A stretch of DNA of 64,000 bases from positions 1 to 64,000 of the forward strand of contig JAJQCA010000084.1 of the NCBI GenBank assembly GCA_021202985.1, in the 5' to 3' direction. The notes under the pieces are model-generated. The model saw nothing but the letters and a program-made list of their open reading frames with translations, was not told the origin of the DNA and ran no database searches. Positions 26,031-34,091 of this stretch are shown in pieces; the stretch's first letter is position 1; the number at the start of each line of letters is the position of its first letter. The DNA comes from Alistipes sp. (GTDB lineage Bacteria; Bacteroidota; Bacteroidia; Bacteroidales; Rikenellaceae). The position numbers and the translations under genes are program-made.

Positions 26031-27056
26031 ATGTCCAATAACGCCACAGGCTGGGATAATCTCATCCGCTCTTATACCGCGTACCTGAGGTTCGAAAGGA
26101 ACCTTGCCGAAAATACGGTGGAGTCGTACCTGCGGGATATCAGCCAGTTCCGGGATTTCCTTGTGAAGGAATACGGTCAGCCGGACGGAACGGAAATGTC
26201 GGTGTCGGTATCGGTATCAGAACGTACGGCGGCTACGGACCGTTCCGCCGCTCGGGAGCCTGCTACCGGGACCAACCCTGGCCCTGCCGAGAGTCCGCTT
26301 TACACAGGGAGGGAGCATATCGAACAATACCTGGCATCGTTATACGACCGGCGGGTGGAGGTGAGCACTCAGGCAAGGATATTGAGCGGCATAAAGAGTT
26401 TTTTTTCCTACCTCGTGTTGAACGATAACGCCGACTCTTCGCCTGCCGAATTTGTCGAGATGCCGAAACCGCTCCGCAAGTTGCCGGACGTGTTGTCGGT
26501 GGAGGAGATAGATACTATTCTGGACGGTATAGATCTCAGCCATCCGCAGGGACACCGCAACAAGGCGATAATCGAGACCCTTTACAGTTGCGGCTTACGA
26601 GTGTCCGAACTGATTTCCCTTAGGCTGGGTGACCTTTTCTTCGACGACGGCTTCGTGCGCGTAACGGGAAAGGGAAATAAACAGCGTCTTGTGCCGCTAA
26701 GTCCGGCTGCCAAAAAAAATATATCGTTCTGGCTCGAACAACGCCGCAGTATGGACATTGACCCTAAACATGCCGATATAGTCTTCCTGAACCGTCGGGG
26801 CCGCAAACTGACACGCGAAATGGTTTATATAATCGTGGAGCGGGCGGCCGAAACGGCGGGTATCCGTAAAAAAATAAGCCCGCATACTTTTCGCCACTCT
26901 TTCGCAACACACCTGCTCCGGGGAGGAGCCAGCATCCGGCAGGTGCAGGACCTGTTGGGTCACGGTTCGATAATTACAACGGAAATTTACACGCACCTCG
27001 ATAATGACAGCCTGCGGGAAAGTCTGGAAAAATACCATCCGCTCGGGGACGTGTAG
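26031..27056 (+). CDS. xerD: Tyrosine recombinase XerD/XerC with an insert
   Basis: Resolves chromosome dimers at dif. An N-terminal core-binding SAM-like domain (about 8-130) precedes the catalytic domain with the first Arg in LYSCGLRVSELISL, Lys in GKGNKQRLVPL, HxxR in HTFRHSFATHLL, the GHGSIITTEIYTH box and the nucleophile Tyr within it. The protein is 341 residues, about 40 longer than usual. The excess is a low-complexity, Ser/Thr/Ala/Pro-rich stretch (about 50-90) between the first helices, beginning with a Ser-Val repeat coded by a GTATCG-like microsatellite at 26200-26220. XerC and XerD cannot be told apart surely here. Confidence 0.92.
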   Translation: MSNNATGWDNLIRSYTAYLRFERNLAENTVESYLRDISQFRDFLVKEYGQPDGTEMSVSVSVSERTAATDRSAAREPATGTNPGPAESPLYTGREHIEQYLASLYDRRVEVSTQARILSGIKSFFSYLVLNDNADSSPAEFVEMPKPLRKLPDVLSVEEIDTILDGIDLSHPQGHRNKAIIETLYSCGLRVSELISLRLGDLFFDDGFVRVTGKGNKQRLVPLSPAAKKNISFWLEQRRSMDIDPKHADIVFLNRRGRKLTREMVYIIVERAAETAGIRKKISPHTFRHSFATHLLRGGASIRQVQDLLGHGSIITTEIYTHLDNDSLRESLEKYHPLGDV

Positions 27057-27104
27057 AGTTTAATTATATTCCGGGCGCAGGGAATTGGTTGATTTCTGAA
27101 CCAA

Positions 27105-27929
27105 TCAAATATACCGGTCCAGCAGTGCGTACATTTGCTGCTGCATTTCACGTGCTTTAGTTGCCGCAGTAGTTGCGAAATCAGCCGAACTGTCGGCATA
27201 AATTATGGCGCGCGATGAGTTCACAAGAAGTCCGCAGCCGGAGTTCATGCCGTAACGGGCCACCTCTTCGAGGCTTCCCCCCTGCGCCCCGACTCCCGGC
27301 ACAAGCAGGAAATGGTCCGGAACAATTTGTCGGACCGACGACAGCATTTCCGCCTTAGTGGCACCCACTACGAACATCGTATTATCTACGCTGCCCCATC
27401 CGGATGCAGTTTGCAGAACTTTTTCGTATAGCATACTGCCGTCCCCGAAACGCAGGGTTTCGAAATCGTCCGCGCTTGGGTTGGAGGTAAGTGCCAGAAG
27501 CACCGCCCATTTACCCCGGTAACCGAGGAACGGCTCTACCGTGTCTCGGCCCATATATGGCGAGAGGGTCACCGCGTCTACCGAATCGTCTTCGAAAAAC
27601 GCGCGGGCATACATGCCTGAGGTATTTCCGATATCGCCCCGTTTGGCGTCGGCGATTATAAAAATTTCCGGATAGTGTTCTCGGATATATCTGCATGTAC
27701 GGGCGAAACTTTCCCATCCCCGGGCGCCGTTTTCCTCATAGAAAGCCAGGTTCGGCTTGTAGCAGACAGTGTAGGGCGCAGTGGCGTCTATGATGGCCTT
27801 GTTGAAGGCGAATTGCTCGTCGTCCGTACCTCGGAGACATTCCGGGGTCTTTCGCAGGTCTGTATCGAGGCCTACGCACAGGAAGCTCCGTTTGTTCAGA
27901 ATGGTTTGGGTAAGTTGTCGTGCCGTCAT
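27105..27929 (-). CDS. pyrF: Orotidine 5'-phosphate decarboxylase (type 2)
   Basis: Last step of UMP synthesis. Family segment SFLCVGLDTDLRKTPECL near the N-terminus and the catalytic DAKRGDIGNTS (about residue 90). The C-terminal phosphate-binding region contains LLVPGVGAQGG. 274 residues matches the longer type-2 PyrF form. It begins 11 bp after the end of the frameshifted CHAP gene and is likely the last gene of a prfA-CHAP-pyrF transcript. Confidence 0.95.
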   Translation of the reverse strand: MTARQLTQTILNKRSFLCVGLDTDLRKTPECLRGTDDEQFAFNKAIIDATAPYTVCYKPNLAFYEENGARGWESFARTCRYIREHYPEIFIIADAKRGDIGNTSGMYARAFFEDDSVDAVTLSPYMGRDTVEPFLGYRGKWAVLLALTSNPSADDFETLRFGDGSMLYEKVLQTASGWGSVDNTMFVVGATKAEMLSSVRQIVPDHFLLVPGVGAQGGSLEEVARYGMNSGCGLLVNSSRAIIYADSSADFATTAATKAREMQQQMYALLDRYI

Positions 27930-27940
27930 CGTTTTGGTAT

Positions 27941-28568
27941 TTAGTTTTCTTCATATCTCAGCCAGCCCCTCACCCTCCTCTGGTTGACCCTATAAACCCC
28001 GTAGCGGTAGGTGATGGGGATAACGTCCCGGGTGCGGGCACCAACGTTTTGCTGAACCACCTCGATATAATCTTCGCTTACCTTCGACACTATGGCTACG
28101 TGGCCGAATCGGTTAGTAATCGACGGGCCGAAGTACCAGCAGGTCTCCCTTGCGGGGCGGGGTCGGGGAGCAATTGGTGAACTGCTTCAGGCCGCGGGCC
28201 GGGTTCAGCCCCCCGTCGGGGATTGCTGTATCGAAAAAATCTTTTGCGTGTCCGTAGCTGTCCGGCATTTCATGGCCGTAACGGTAAAGGTAGTACCTTT
28301 TGACAAACTCCACGCATTGATATTTGAGACCGATATTATATCCGGTTTCCGACAGGTTACGCCCATGTACGGCCGCAAATGGTCCGTTGTTGTAGGCATA
28401 CACCCCGTCGAGGCTGTCCAGTTCCGTTCCCGGCCGTGAACCGGAGAAATTTATCCTCGGCACCGCCCACCATGCCGTCACTGCCAGAAGTGACACCGGG
28501 AGAATTAGGCGCAATAAAACCCTGCGCTTCCTACTGGGTCCGTTTTCGTTAAACAGGCTATAGAACAT
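27941..28568 (-). pseudogene. CHAP-domain amidase/peptidase, interrupted by a +1 frameshift
   Basis: An N-terminal membrane anchor or signal (LLRLILPVSLLAVTAWW) leads into a CHAP (NlpC/P60-like) domain with the catalytic Cys in KYQCVEFVKRYY. In the first frame it stops at 28113, before the catalytic His. Dropping one base near 28133 continues the domain as FGPSITNRFGHVAIVS ... VVQQNVGARTRDVIPITYRY and ends at 27941-27943. The span is 628 nt, i.e. 209 codons plus one extra base. There is no homopolymer at the break. Such enzymes cut peptidoglycan cross-links. Genuine inactivation or an assembly error are both possible. Confidence 0.8.
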
Positions 28569-28576
28569 AAGACTGA

Positions 28577-29665
28577 TTATCCCAGTTCGCTCTCCTTTAG
28601 CCTTTCGGCATTTTCCGCTACGATAAGCTGGTCGATTACGTCCTGTATATCGCCGTCCATAAACGCCGAAAGGTTGTATACCGTGTAGTTTATGCGGTGG
28701 TCGGTTATACGGCCCTGTGGATAATTGTAGGTGCGGATCTTGGCGCTACGGTCGCCTGTGGATACCATCGTTTTGCGCTTACCGGCGATTTCGTCGAGGT
28801 ATTTTGCGTATTCGAGGTTGAAAATCCTCGTGCGTAGTTCCTCCAGAGCCTTATCGAAGTTCTTAAGCTGCGATTTCTGGTCCTGGCACTGCACCACGAT
28901 ACCGGTAGGGATATGAGTAAGGCGCACAGCGGAATAGGTAGTGTTGACCGACTGTCCGCCCGGACCCGACGAACAATATGTATCCTTTCGTATATCGCTC
29001 ATATTCAGTTCGATATCGAACTCCTCGGCTTCCGGGAGTACAGCCACCGACGCTGCGGAGGTATGGACCCGGCCCTGCGTTTCGGTCTGAGGCACCCGCT
29101 GGACGCGATGCACGCCCGATTCGTATTTCAGCGTACCGTAAACGTTGTCTCCGCTCACTTTCAGCACCACCTCCTTGAATCCTCCCGCGGCGCCTTCGCT
29201 CATATTGTTGATCTCGTAACGCCATCCTTTGCGCTCTATATACTTCGTATACATCCGGAACAGGTCGCCGGCAAAGATAGCTGCCTCATCGCCGCCCGTG
29301 CCGCCTCGTATTTCGAGTATGGCATTCTTTTCGTCCTGCGGATCTTTAGGAATCATCAGAAGTTTGATTTCCTCTTCGAGCTTCTCGATACGTGGTTCGA
29401 GTTCCGCAACTTCTTCCCGGGCCATTTCTCGCATCTCATCGTCTTTTTCGTTCGATAGGATGTCTTTGGCTTCCTGAAGGTTGGCTACGGCGAGTCGGTA
29501 TGTCTCGCTGGCCTCTATGATAGGTTGCAGTTCCTTATATTCTTTGTTGAGGGGAATGAAGCGGCTCATATCGTTCACCACTTCGGGGTCGGTCATCTGC
29601 TGGCCAATCTCCTCGTATTTTAGTTTCAGCCCTTCGAGACGGGCCAGGATATTATTGTCTGCCAT
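28577..29665 (-). CDS. prfA: Peptide chain release factor 1
   Basis: Recognises UAA/UAG. 362 residues with the N-terminal coiled-coil domain, codon-recognition domain and the GGQ loop (SGPGGQSVNTTYSAVRL, about residue 235), which is the peptidyl-tRNA hydrolysis centre and the site of glutamine methylation. The gene has a good -7 element 20 bp upstream. The CHAP gene follows 8 bp downstream. Confidence 0.97.
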   Translation of the reverse strand: MADNNILARLEGLKLKYEEIGQQMTDPEVVNDMSRFIPLNKEYKELQPIIEASETYRLAVANLQEAKDILSNEKDDEMREMAREEVAELEPRIEKLEEEIKLLMIPKDPQDEKNAILEIRGGTGGDEAAIFAGDLFRMYTKYIERKGWRYEINNMSEGAAGGFKEVVLKVSGDNVYGTLKYESGVHRVQRVPQTETQGRVHTSAASVAVLPEAEEFDIELNMSDIRKDTYCSSGPGGQSVNTTYSAVRLTHIPTGIVVQCQDQKSQLKNFDKALEELRTRIFNLEYAKYLDEIAGKRKTMVSTGDRSAKIRTYNYPQGRITDHRINYTVYNLSAFMDGDIQDVIDQLIVAENAERLKESELG

Positions 29666-29684
29666 GGTTACTTTCTTTGGGACA

Positions 29685-29692
29685 CAAAGATA
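29685..29692 (-). promoter_or_regulatory. Probable prfA promoter (-7 element)
   Basis: TATCTTTG on the minus strand, about 20 nt before the prfA ATG. No TTTG at the matching -33 position. The leader would be about a dozen nucleotides. A 7-bp hairpin (CGCGGAT/ATCCGCG, 29719-29737) lies upstream of it. Confidence 0.5.
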
Positions 29693-29894
29693 ACGATTAT
29701 TTTGACGCGGTTTATCCCCGCGGATGACTTATCCGCGTTCGGATAGAGGTTTGGAGGATCGGACACGGGGCGTATCGTCCAATTCATGCAAAACCCGGCC
29801 CATGTTTTGCCGTGCAGGGTAAGTGAAATGATGCGGCAGGTAGTTGTACAGAACGTATCCGATATTGAATTTCCGGGTATGGTACAAATAAAAA

Positions 29895-29917
29895 GCGGCC
29901 CTTATATAAGGGGCCGC
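29895..29917 (-). terminator. Terminator of a short minus-strand transcript
   Basis: GCGGCCC / GGGCCGC arms with a TTATATAA-containing loop; on the minus strand the stem runs into TTTTTATTTG. It is about 230 bp before prfA and 45 bp after the 20-codon ORF, so it probably ends that small transcript rather than the prfA mRNA. Confidence 0.75.
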
Positions 29918-29962
29918 ACAGACTTGATAGGGGTTATAATAATATTATACTTTTACGGAAAT

Positions 29963-30025
29963 TTACTTCTGAGTCCAACTTTTTCGATCGAAATCCGTAT
30001 CTTTGGGGGGTTGGTTCCGATGCAT
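29963..30025 (-). CDS. Candidate 20-residue micropeptide gene
   Basis: ATG at 30025 to TAA at 29963-29965 encodes MHRNQPPKDTDFDRKSWTQK, a hydrophilic peptide without a signal or membrane segment. It sits about 20 nt after the predicted start of transcription and is bracketed by an excellent promoter (30049-30079) and a terminator (29895-29917), so the whole unit is about 150 nt. The upstream region GGACGAAAGAC could weakly serve as ribosome site. I do not recognise the peptide. The transcript could also be a non-coding RNA that happens to contain an ORF. Confidence 0.45.
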   Translation of the reverse strand: MHRNQPPKDTDFDRKSWTQK

Positions 30026-30048
30026 GTCTTTCGTCCTTTTCCGTGTTA

Positions 30049-30079
30049 CAAATATAACAGCCGGCCAGCTCCCGGCAAA
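30049..30079 (-). promoter_or_regulatory. Perfect sigma-ABfr-type promoter of the short transcript
   Basis: Minus strand: TTTG (30076-30079), exactly 19 nt, TATATTTG (30049-30056). No gene of normal length lies directly downstream; the next is prfA, 380 bp away, behind a terminator. This is why I infer an independent small RNA or micropeptide gene. Confidence 0.75.
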
Positions 30080-30109
30080 ACCGGATTTTCAAATATCCGG
30101 GATTTGCGG

Positions 30110-30165
30110 TAAATTTGTGAAGAGAAAAAGAAAAATTGTCAAAAGGTATTTCGAAGGAATACCTT
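30110..30165 (+). promoter_or_regulatory. xseA promoter and leader hairpin
   Basis: TAAATTTG (30110-30117) with TTTC 19 nt upstream (30087-30090) fits the plus-strand promoter consensus with one -33 mismatch. The leader contains an 8-bp perfect hairpin AAGGTATT / AATACCTT (30143-30150, 30158-30165), then ATTTTATT. It stands 31 nt before the TTG start of xseA and could limit transcription or translation. Confidence 0.5.
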
Positions 30166-30196
30166 ATTTTATTGCCCGATAAGTTCAAAACGCTCC

Positions 30197-31510
30197 TTGG
30201 CCGCCACAAAGCACATATCTTTAAGTAAGCTCCAATCCCTGATAAAACGCAATCTGGAGGCGGCTATGCCGCTCCCTTGCTGGGTCACGGCCGAAATCGG
30301 CGAACTGAAGGTTAACTATTCGGGCCATTGCTACATGGAGCTGGTTGAAAAGGGCGGCGACAACGGTATCCCGTGCGCTAAAGCATCAGCTGTTATATGG
30401 CGGAACCGGTTCGGAATGGTCTCATCGTATTTCCGTAGTGAGACCGGTGCCGAATTGTCCGCCGGAATGAACGTGTTGGTGAAAGTGTCGGTAAGTTACC
30501 ACGAGTTGTACGGCCTGTCGCTGGTTGTATCGGACATAGACCCGCTGTATACGCTCGGCGATTTGGAACGACAGCGCCAGAAAACCATTGCCCGGTTGCA
30601 GGAAGAAGGCGTTTACGATATGAATCGTGGCCTGCCGTTTCCCGGGGTGCCTCAGCGCATTGCTGTCGTATCTTCGCGCAATGCTGCGGGTTACCAGGAT
30701 TTTATGAACGAATTGGGTCGTTCCCCATTTGGCTTCCGGGTGGAGCTGTTCGACGCTTTTATGCAGGGGCACGGAACGGAGGACTCGGTTATAGACGCGC
30801 TTGGCAGGATTTGCGAACGGCTCGACGATTTCGACACCGTTATAATAATAAGGGGCGGCGGTTCGCAGAGCGATCTTGCCGCATTCGACTCCTACCGCCT
30901 TTGCTGCCACATAGCGCAGTTCCCGTTGCCGGTGGTGACAGGTATCGGTCACGACAAGGATGAAAGTATCGCCGACCTGGTGGCGGCGGTCGCACTTAAG
31001 ACCCCTACCGCGGTGGCGGGGTTCCTGGTGGAGTCGATGCAGTCCGTGGACGCGTGGCTGGTGGCGGCACGGGGTGATATCCTCCGGCTGGCTGTCGGAA
31101 TGCTGGAAAACGAGTCCCGTACCCTACGGGAAGCAGGTTTCCGACTGGCACGTACCTCGTCAGGGCTGACAAGGACGGTGGATATCCGGCTGGAGCGCCT
31201 TATAGCCGGAATAAGAAGGATGTCGGAACAAACGATGGCATCTTTGCATTACCGGCTGGATGTTCTCGACGGTAAGGTCCGTAACCGCAGTCAGGCCATA
31301 ATTACGGCTGAGACGGCCAAAACAGAAAGTCTACGGCAGCTTGTGGAAAGCCGTGACCCCGCGAAAATACTTGCGCTCGGTTTCGCCGTGGTGCGTAGCG
31401 AGGGGCGCCCGGTTACCGATGCGGCTCAGGTATCCGCCGGCGACCTGCTTGAAATAAACCTGCACCGGGGCGTAATAACGGCAAGGGCCGAAAAAGCCGG
31501 GGAAAATTAA
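30197..31510 (+). CDS. xseA: Exodeoxyribonuclease VII, large subunit
   Basis: Processive single-strand DNA exonuclease with XseB. 437 residues: N-terminal OB fold (about 8-105, with CWVTAEIGELKVNYSGHCYMEL), catalytic domain (about 125-330) with the RGGGSQSDLAAFD segment and TGIGHDKDESIADLVA, and a C-terminal coiled-coil. The start is a TTG at 30197; no ATG exists upstream in frame, and the next ATG (30260) would cut into the OB fold. xseB follows 82 bp downstream. Confidence 0.93.
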   Translation: MAATKHISLSKLQSLIKRNLEAAMPLPCWVTAEIGELKVNYSGHCYMELVEKGGDNGIPCAKASAVIWRNRFGMVSSYFRSETGAELSAGMNVLVKVSVSYHELYGLSLVVSDIDPLYTLGDLERQRQKTIARLQEEGVYDMNRGLPFPGVPQRIAVVSSRNAAGYQDFMNELGRSPFGFRVELFDAFMQGHGTEDSVIDALGRICERLDDFDTVIIIRGGGSQSDLAAFDSYRLCCHIAQFPLPVVTGIGHDKDESIADLVAAVALKTPTAVAGFLVESMQSVDAWLVAARGDILRLAVGMLENESRTLREAGFRLARTSSGLTRTVDIRLERLIAGIRRMSEQTMASLHYRLDVLDGKVRNRSQAIITAETAKTESLRQLVESRDPAKILALGFAVVRSEGRPVTDAAQVSAGDLLEINLHRGVITARAEKAGEN

Positions 31511-31592
31511 TAGGTGCCGCATTCCGGCCGCACCACCGTCCGGGAGTGGGCGTTTTGGGAGCGCAAATAATTTGAAGTGTAATCAGACCGTT

Positions 31593-31802
31593 ATGGAAAA
31601 AAATACACCGGGCTATGCCGAGGCCATAGCCGAGATAGAACAGATACTCGAGAGTTTCAACAGCGAGCAGGTCGATATCGACAGCCTTGCCGCGCAGGTT
31701 AAACGCGCCACGGAGCTAATCGCCATGTGCCGTGAGAAGCTGCGCAAAGCCGAGGAGGAGGTGGCCACAGTCCTTAGGGAAGAGCCCGGTGAAATGGCCT
31801 GA
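31593..31802 (+). CDS. xseB: Exodeoxyribonuclease VII, small subunit
   Basis: A 69-residue helical protein (MEKNTPGYAEAIAEIEQILE ... LIAMCREKLRKAEEEV) that packs on the XseA coiled-coil. I use the ATG at 31593; an upstream in-frame ATG at 31572 would add seven unusual residues. No clear terminator follows, and the next 200 bp (31803-32002) hold nothing I can identify. Confidence 0.92.
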   Translation: MEKNTPGYAEAIAEIEQILESFNSEQVDIDSLAAQVKRATELIAMCREKLRKAEEEVATVLREEPGEMA

Positions 31803-32002
31803 ATACAGACTCCGGGAGACATTTAATGCCCGTGCGATTGCCGTGGATGCAATATTAACAGCATGATAGCTTCCTGTAAAAGTGCTCAATTCCAGTTTTT
31901 CAAATTGGATTTCTAATATATTCGGTTCGTTACCGGATAGTTTTTAATAGCGGAAGTGGACCGGAAAAATGCGCTTATAACCGGACGGAATAACGGAATT
32001 AG

Positions 32003-32773
32003 ATGAATAAGTTTATACGCTATATACTTAACCACGTTCCCCGGCCGGCTTTGCAGAAAGTCGTCCACTTCTTCACGCCCGTTGCCGCCCTGTTCTACTC
32101 CGGCACACGCTATCGTTGCCCGATTTGCGGCAGGGGACTGTGTAAACTTTTGCCGTACGGCTACTCCGAAGTCCGCGAGAACGCCCTTTGTCCTTCATGC
32201 CTGTCGCTTGAGCGCCACCGCCTTATGTGGGTCTATCTTCGCCGTGAAACCGATTTTTTCGAGTCTAGGCCGCTCGTGCTTCATATCGCCCCGGAGAGAT
32301 GCTTTATTCGTAAGTTCGACCGCCTTCTCGACGGGCAATACATCACAGCCGACCTTGAAAGCCCTTTGGCCAAGGTTCGTATGGATATCCAGCAGATACC
32401 CTTCGGGCCCGATACATTCGATGTGATTTTCTGCAACCATATACTTGAGCATGTGGCCGACGACAGGCGGGCTATGGAAGAACTTTACCGCATAATGAAG
32501 CCGGGCGGGTGGGGGATTTTCCTCTCCCCGGTGGTTCGGGGCCTCGATGTCACACGTGAGGACCCCTCCCTCGACACCCCGGCGAAACGCTTCGCGGCCT
32601 ACGGACAGTCCGACCATATGCGCGAGTACGGCGAGGACTATCCCGACAGGCTTCGGGAAGCCGGATTCGAGGTTGATTCGATTGACTACGCAGCAGCGCT
32701 CGACCCGGCCGAAGCCGAACACTATGCCCTCGGCAATGATATTATTTACCTTGTCCGTAAGCCGGGAGTTTGA
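32003..32773 (+). CDS. SAM-dependent methyltransferase with N-terminal zinc-ribbon
   Basis: 256 residues. Two CxxC pairs (CPICG about 35, CPSCL about 60) form a likely zinc site, followed by a degenerate SAM-binding core: HIAPERCF instead of a glycine-rich motif I, FDVIFCNHILEHVADDRRAMEEL as motif II-III, and a Methyltransf_11-like end (YRIMKPGGWGIF). The EHV segment resembles methyltransferases of cell-surface or small-molecule modification. The substrate is unknown and there is no informative neighbour. Confidence 0.75.
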   Translation: MNKFIRYILNHVPRPALQKVVHFFTPVAALFYSGTRYRCPICGRGLCKLLPYGYSEVRENALCPSCLSLERHRLMWVYLRRETDFFESRPLVLHIAPERCFIRKFDRLLDGQYITADLESPLAKVRMDIQQIPFGPDTFDVIFCNHILEHVADDRRAMEELYRIMKPGGWGIFLSPVVRGLDVTREDPSLDTPAKRFAAYGQSDHMREYGEDYPDRLREAGFEVDSIDYAAALDPAEAEHYALGNDIIYLVRKPGV

Positions 32774-33168
32774 TTATCGTACAATAAGCCGGTTCTGTCC
32801 ATAATACTCCGGACTTCACTGCCGGTATGTTCATCTTTCAGGTATTGCGTGCCTAAACAGTTAACAGGGCCGGACCGGATGTTGTATTCCGGAGTTCGGG
32901 TCGCCGTCACCGTCTGATTTACCGGCCGACTTTCCATACAGTTTTCTTCCAGTATTATGGCCTTGATGTCTTAATTCAATGGCTTTGTGTGATATATTCA
33001 CATGAAGGATATACCGTTCACAGTCCCGGTCTGCCGTATGGCATACCCGGCGTTTCCCCGAAGCAATTTCTATCCGCCGAATGGTACGGATTATGTAATA
33101 ACAGACTTACCAAAATGCCGCGTAAGGCATCCCGGGATAGTTTTTTACGTACCATACCTTGTTAAATA
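32774..33168. other. 395-bp region without a supported gene
   Basis: A 63-codon minus-strand frame (32746-32937) overlaps the methyltransferase end and shows no family pattern. AT content rises toward 33168, where the UlaG-like gene begins. I see no promoter pair, terminator or RNA structure worth naming. Confidence 0.5.
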
Positions 33169-33957
33169 ATGATTTCGAGCAATAGTGAGTTAGGGATAAC
33201 CTGGCTTGGGCAGGGAGGCTTCCTGCTCGATACAGGGGGAGTGAGGATTGCGGTCGACCCGTATTTATCGGACAGCCAGCGGGCCGTGGGAATGAAACGG
33301 AGTTTTCCGCCGCCATTTTCGGCTGAGGAAATCAAACCGGATATGGTATGCATAACGCACGACCATCCCGACCATTTCGACGAGGAAACGATGCTGCAAC
33401 TCTATAAGTTCTGCCATAATTGTGCGATATTAGGGCCTAAAAGCGTTATCGCCCACTGCCGTAAACTCGGGTTCAACCCGGCACGTACGGTAACCCTCAC
33501 CCCGGGTGATACTACTTTCTCTTACGAATGTATCCGGGTGCGGGCCGTTAAGGCGATGCATACCGATACCGACGCCATCGGTCTTGCCATCTCGGCCAAC
33601 GGCTTCCGTATCTTTATAAGTGGTGATACCCGTCGTGACGACAGCATAGTCACGTCGGTAAAGAACGCCCTCGGCGGTTCTCCCGACGTTATGGCAATAT
33701 GTATAAATGGCCGTAACGGGTGTATGGACGATGTGGACGCCTTCAGGATGGTCCGTGCGCTGCAACCAAAGGTTGCCCTGCCGACAAATTACGGCCTTTT
33801 TGAAAAGGATACGGCCGATCCTCGTCCTTTTGTCGATACGGTTACCCGTATCGGCATCGAAGCACTTATGCTCGAGCCCGGCAAAACGCTCTTAATACAT
33901 GGTGAAACCCCGTTTGCGCAGGAAACCGTCCCAGAGCAGGTAGCTGTGGAAGTATAA
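33169..33957 (+). CDS. UlaG-like metallo-beta-lactamase-fold hydrolase
   Basis: 262 residues. Metal-binding motif CITHDHPDHFDEE (about 62-74), a GDT at about 146 and the GKTLLIHGE end. The family includes UlaG (L-ascorbate 6-phosphate lactonase) and many uncharacterised enzymes. The first strand TWLGQGGFLLDTGGVRIAVDPYL is typical for UlaG relatives. No ascorbate genes lie near, so the substrate is open. It converges on secA with a strong bidirectional terminator between. Confidence 0.82.
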   Translation: MISSNSELGITWLGQGGFLLDTGGVRIAVDPYLSDSQRAVGMKRSFPPPFSAEEIKPDMVCITHDHPDHFDEETMLQLYKFCHNCAILGPKSVIAHCRKLGFNPARTVTLTPGDTTFSYECIRVRAVKAMHTDTDAIGLAISANGFRIFISGDTRRDDSIVTSVKNALGGSPDVMAICINGRNGCMDDVDAFRMVRALQPKVALPTNYGLFEKDTADPRPFVDTVTRIGIEALMLEPGKTLLIHGETPFAQETVPEQVAVEV

Positions 33958-34005
33958 CCTCGCATGGCCGTATGTAGTTTGCCGAGTCCCTATAATTTTT
34001 ATAAC

Positions 34006-34045
34006 AAAAACTCCCAGAATTATGTCTCTAATTCTGGGAGTTTTT
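34006..34045. terminator. Bidirectional terminator between UlaG-like gene and secA
   Basis: A 17-bp perfect stem, AAAAACTCCCAGAATTA / TAATTCTGGGAGTTTTT, with loop TGTCTC. A- and T-runs on both sides let it work in both directions. Confidence 0.93.
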
Positions 34046-34091
34046 TATTGTGGCCGATACAGTCTCCGGCCAATTTTTACACCACGTTACA

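Noticed and set aside
29895..29917. Attenuator in a long prfA leader
   Set aside because: prfA has its own -7 element about 20 nt from its ATG, so a 380-nt leader is unnecessary. Not excluded.
29895..30045. Could be a 6S, SRP or other standard RNA
   Set aside because: I did not find the SRP apical loop, the RNase P or tmRNA core, or a 6S-like rod with central bubble. Left as unknown.
29934..30209. 91-codon minus-strand frame across the xseA start
   Set aside because: It overlaps the small transcript in another frame, includes the xseA promoter and shows no protein pattern; the promoter-microORF-terminator reading fits better.
32746..32937. 63-codon minus-strand ORF
   Set aside because: Overlaps the end of a confident methyltransferase gene and has no family pattern.
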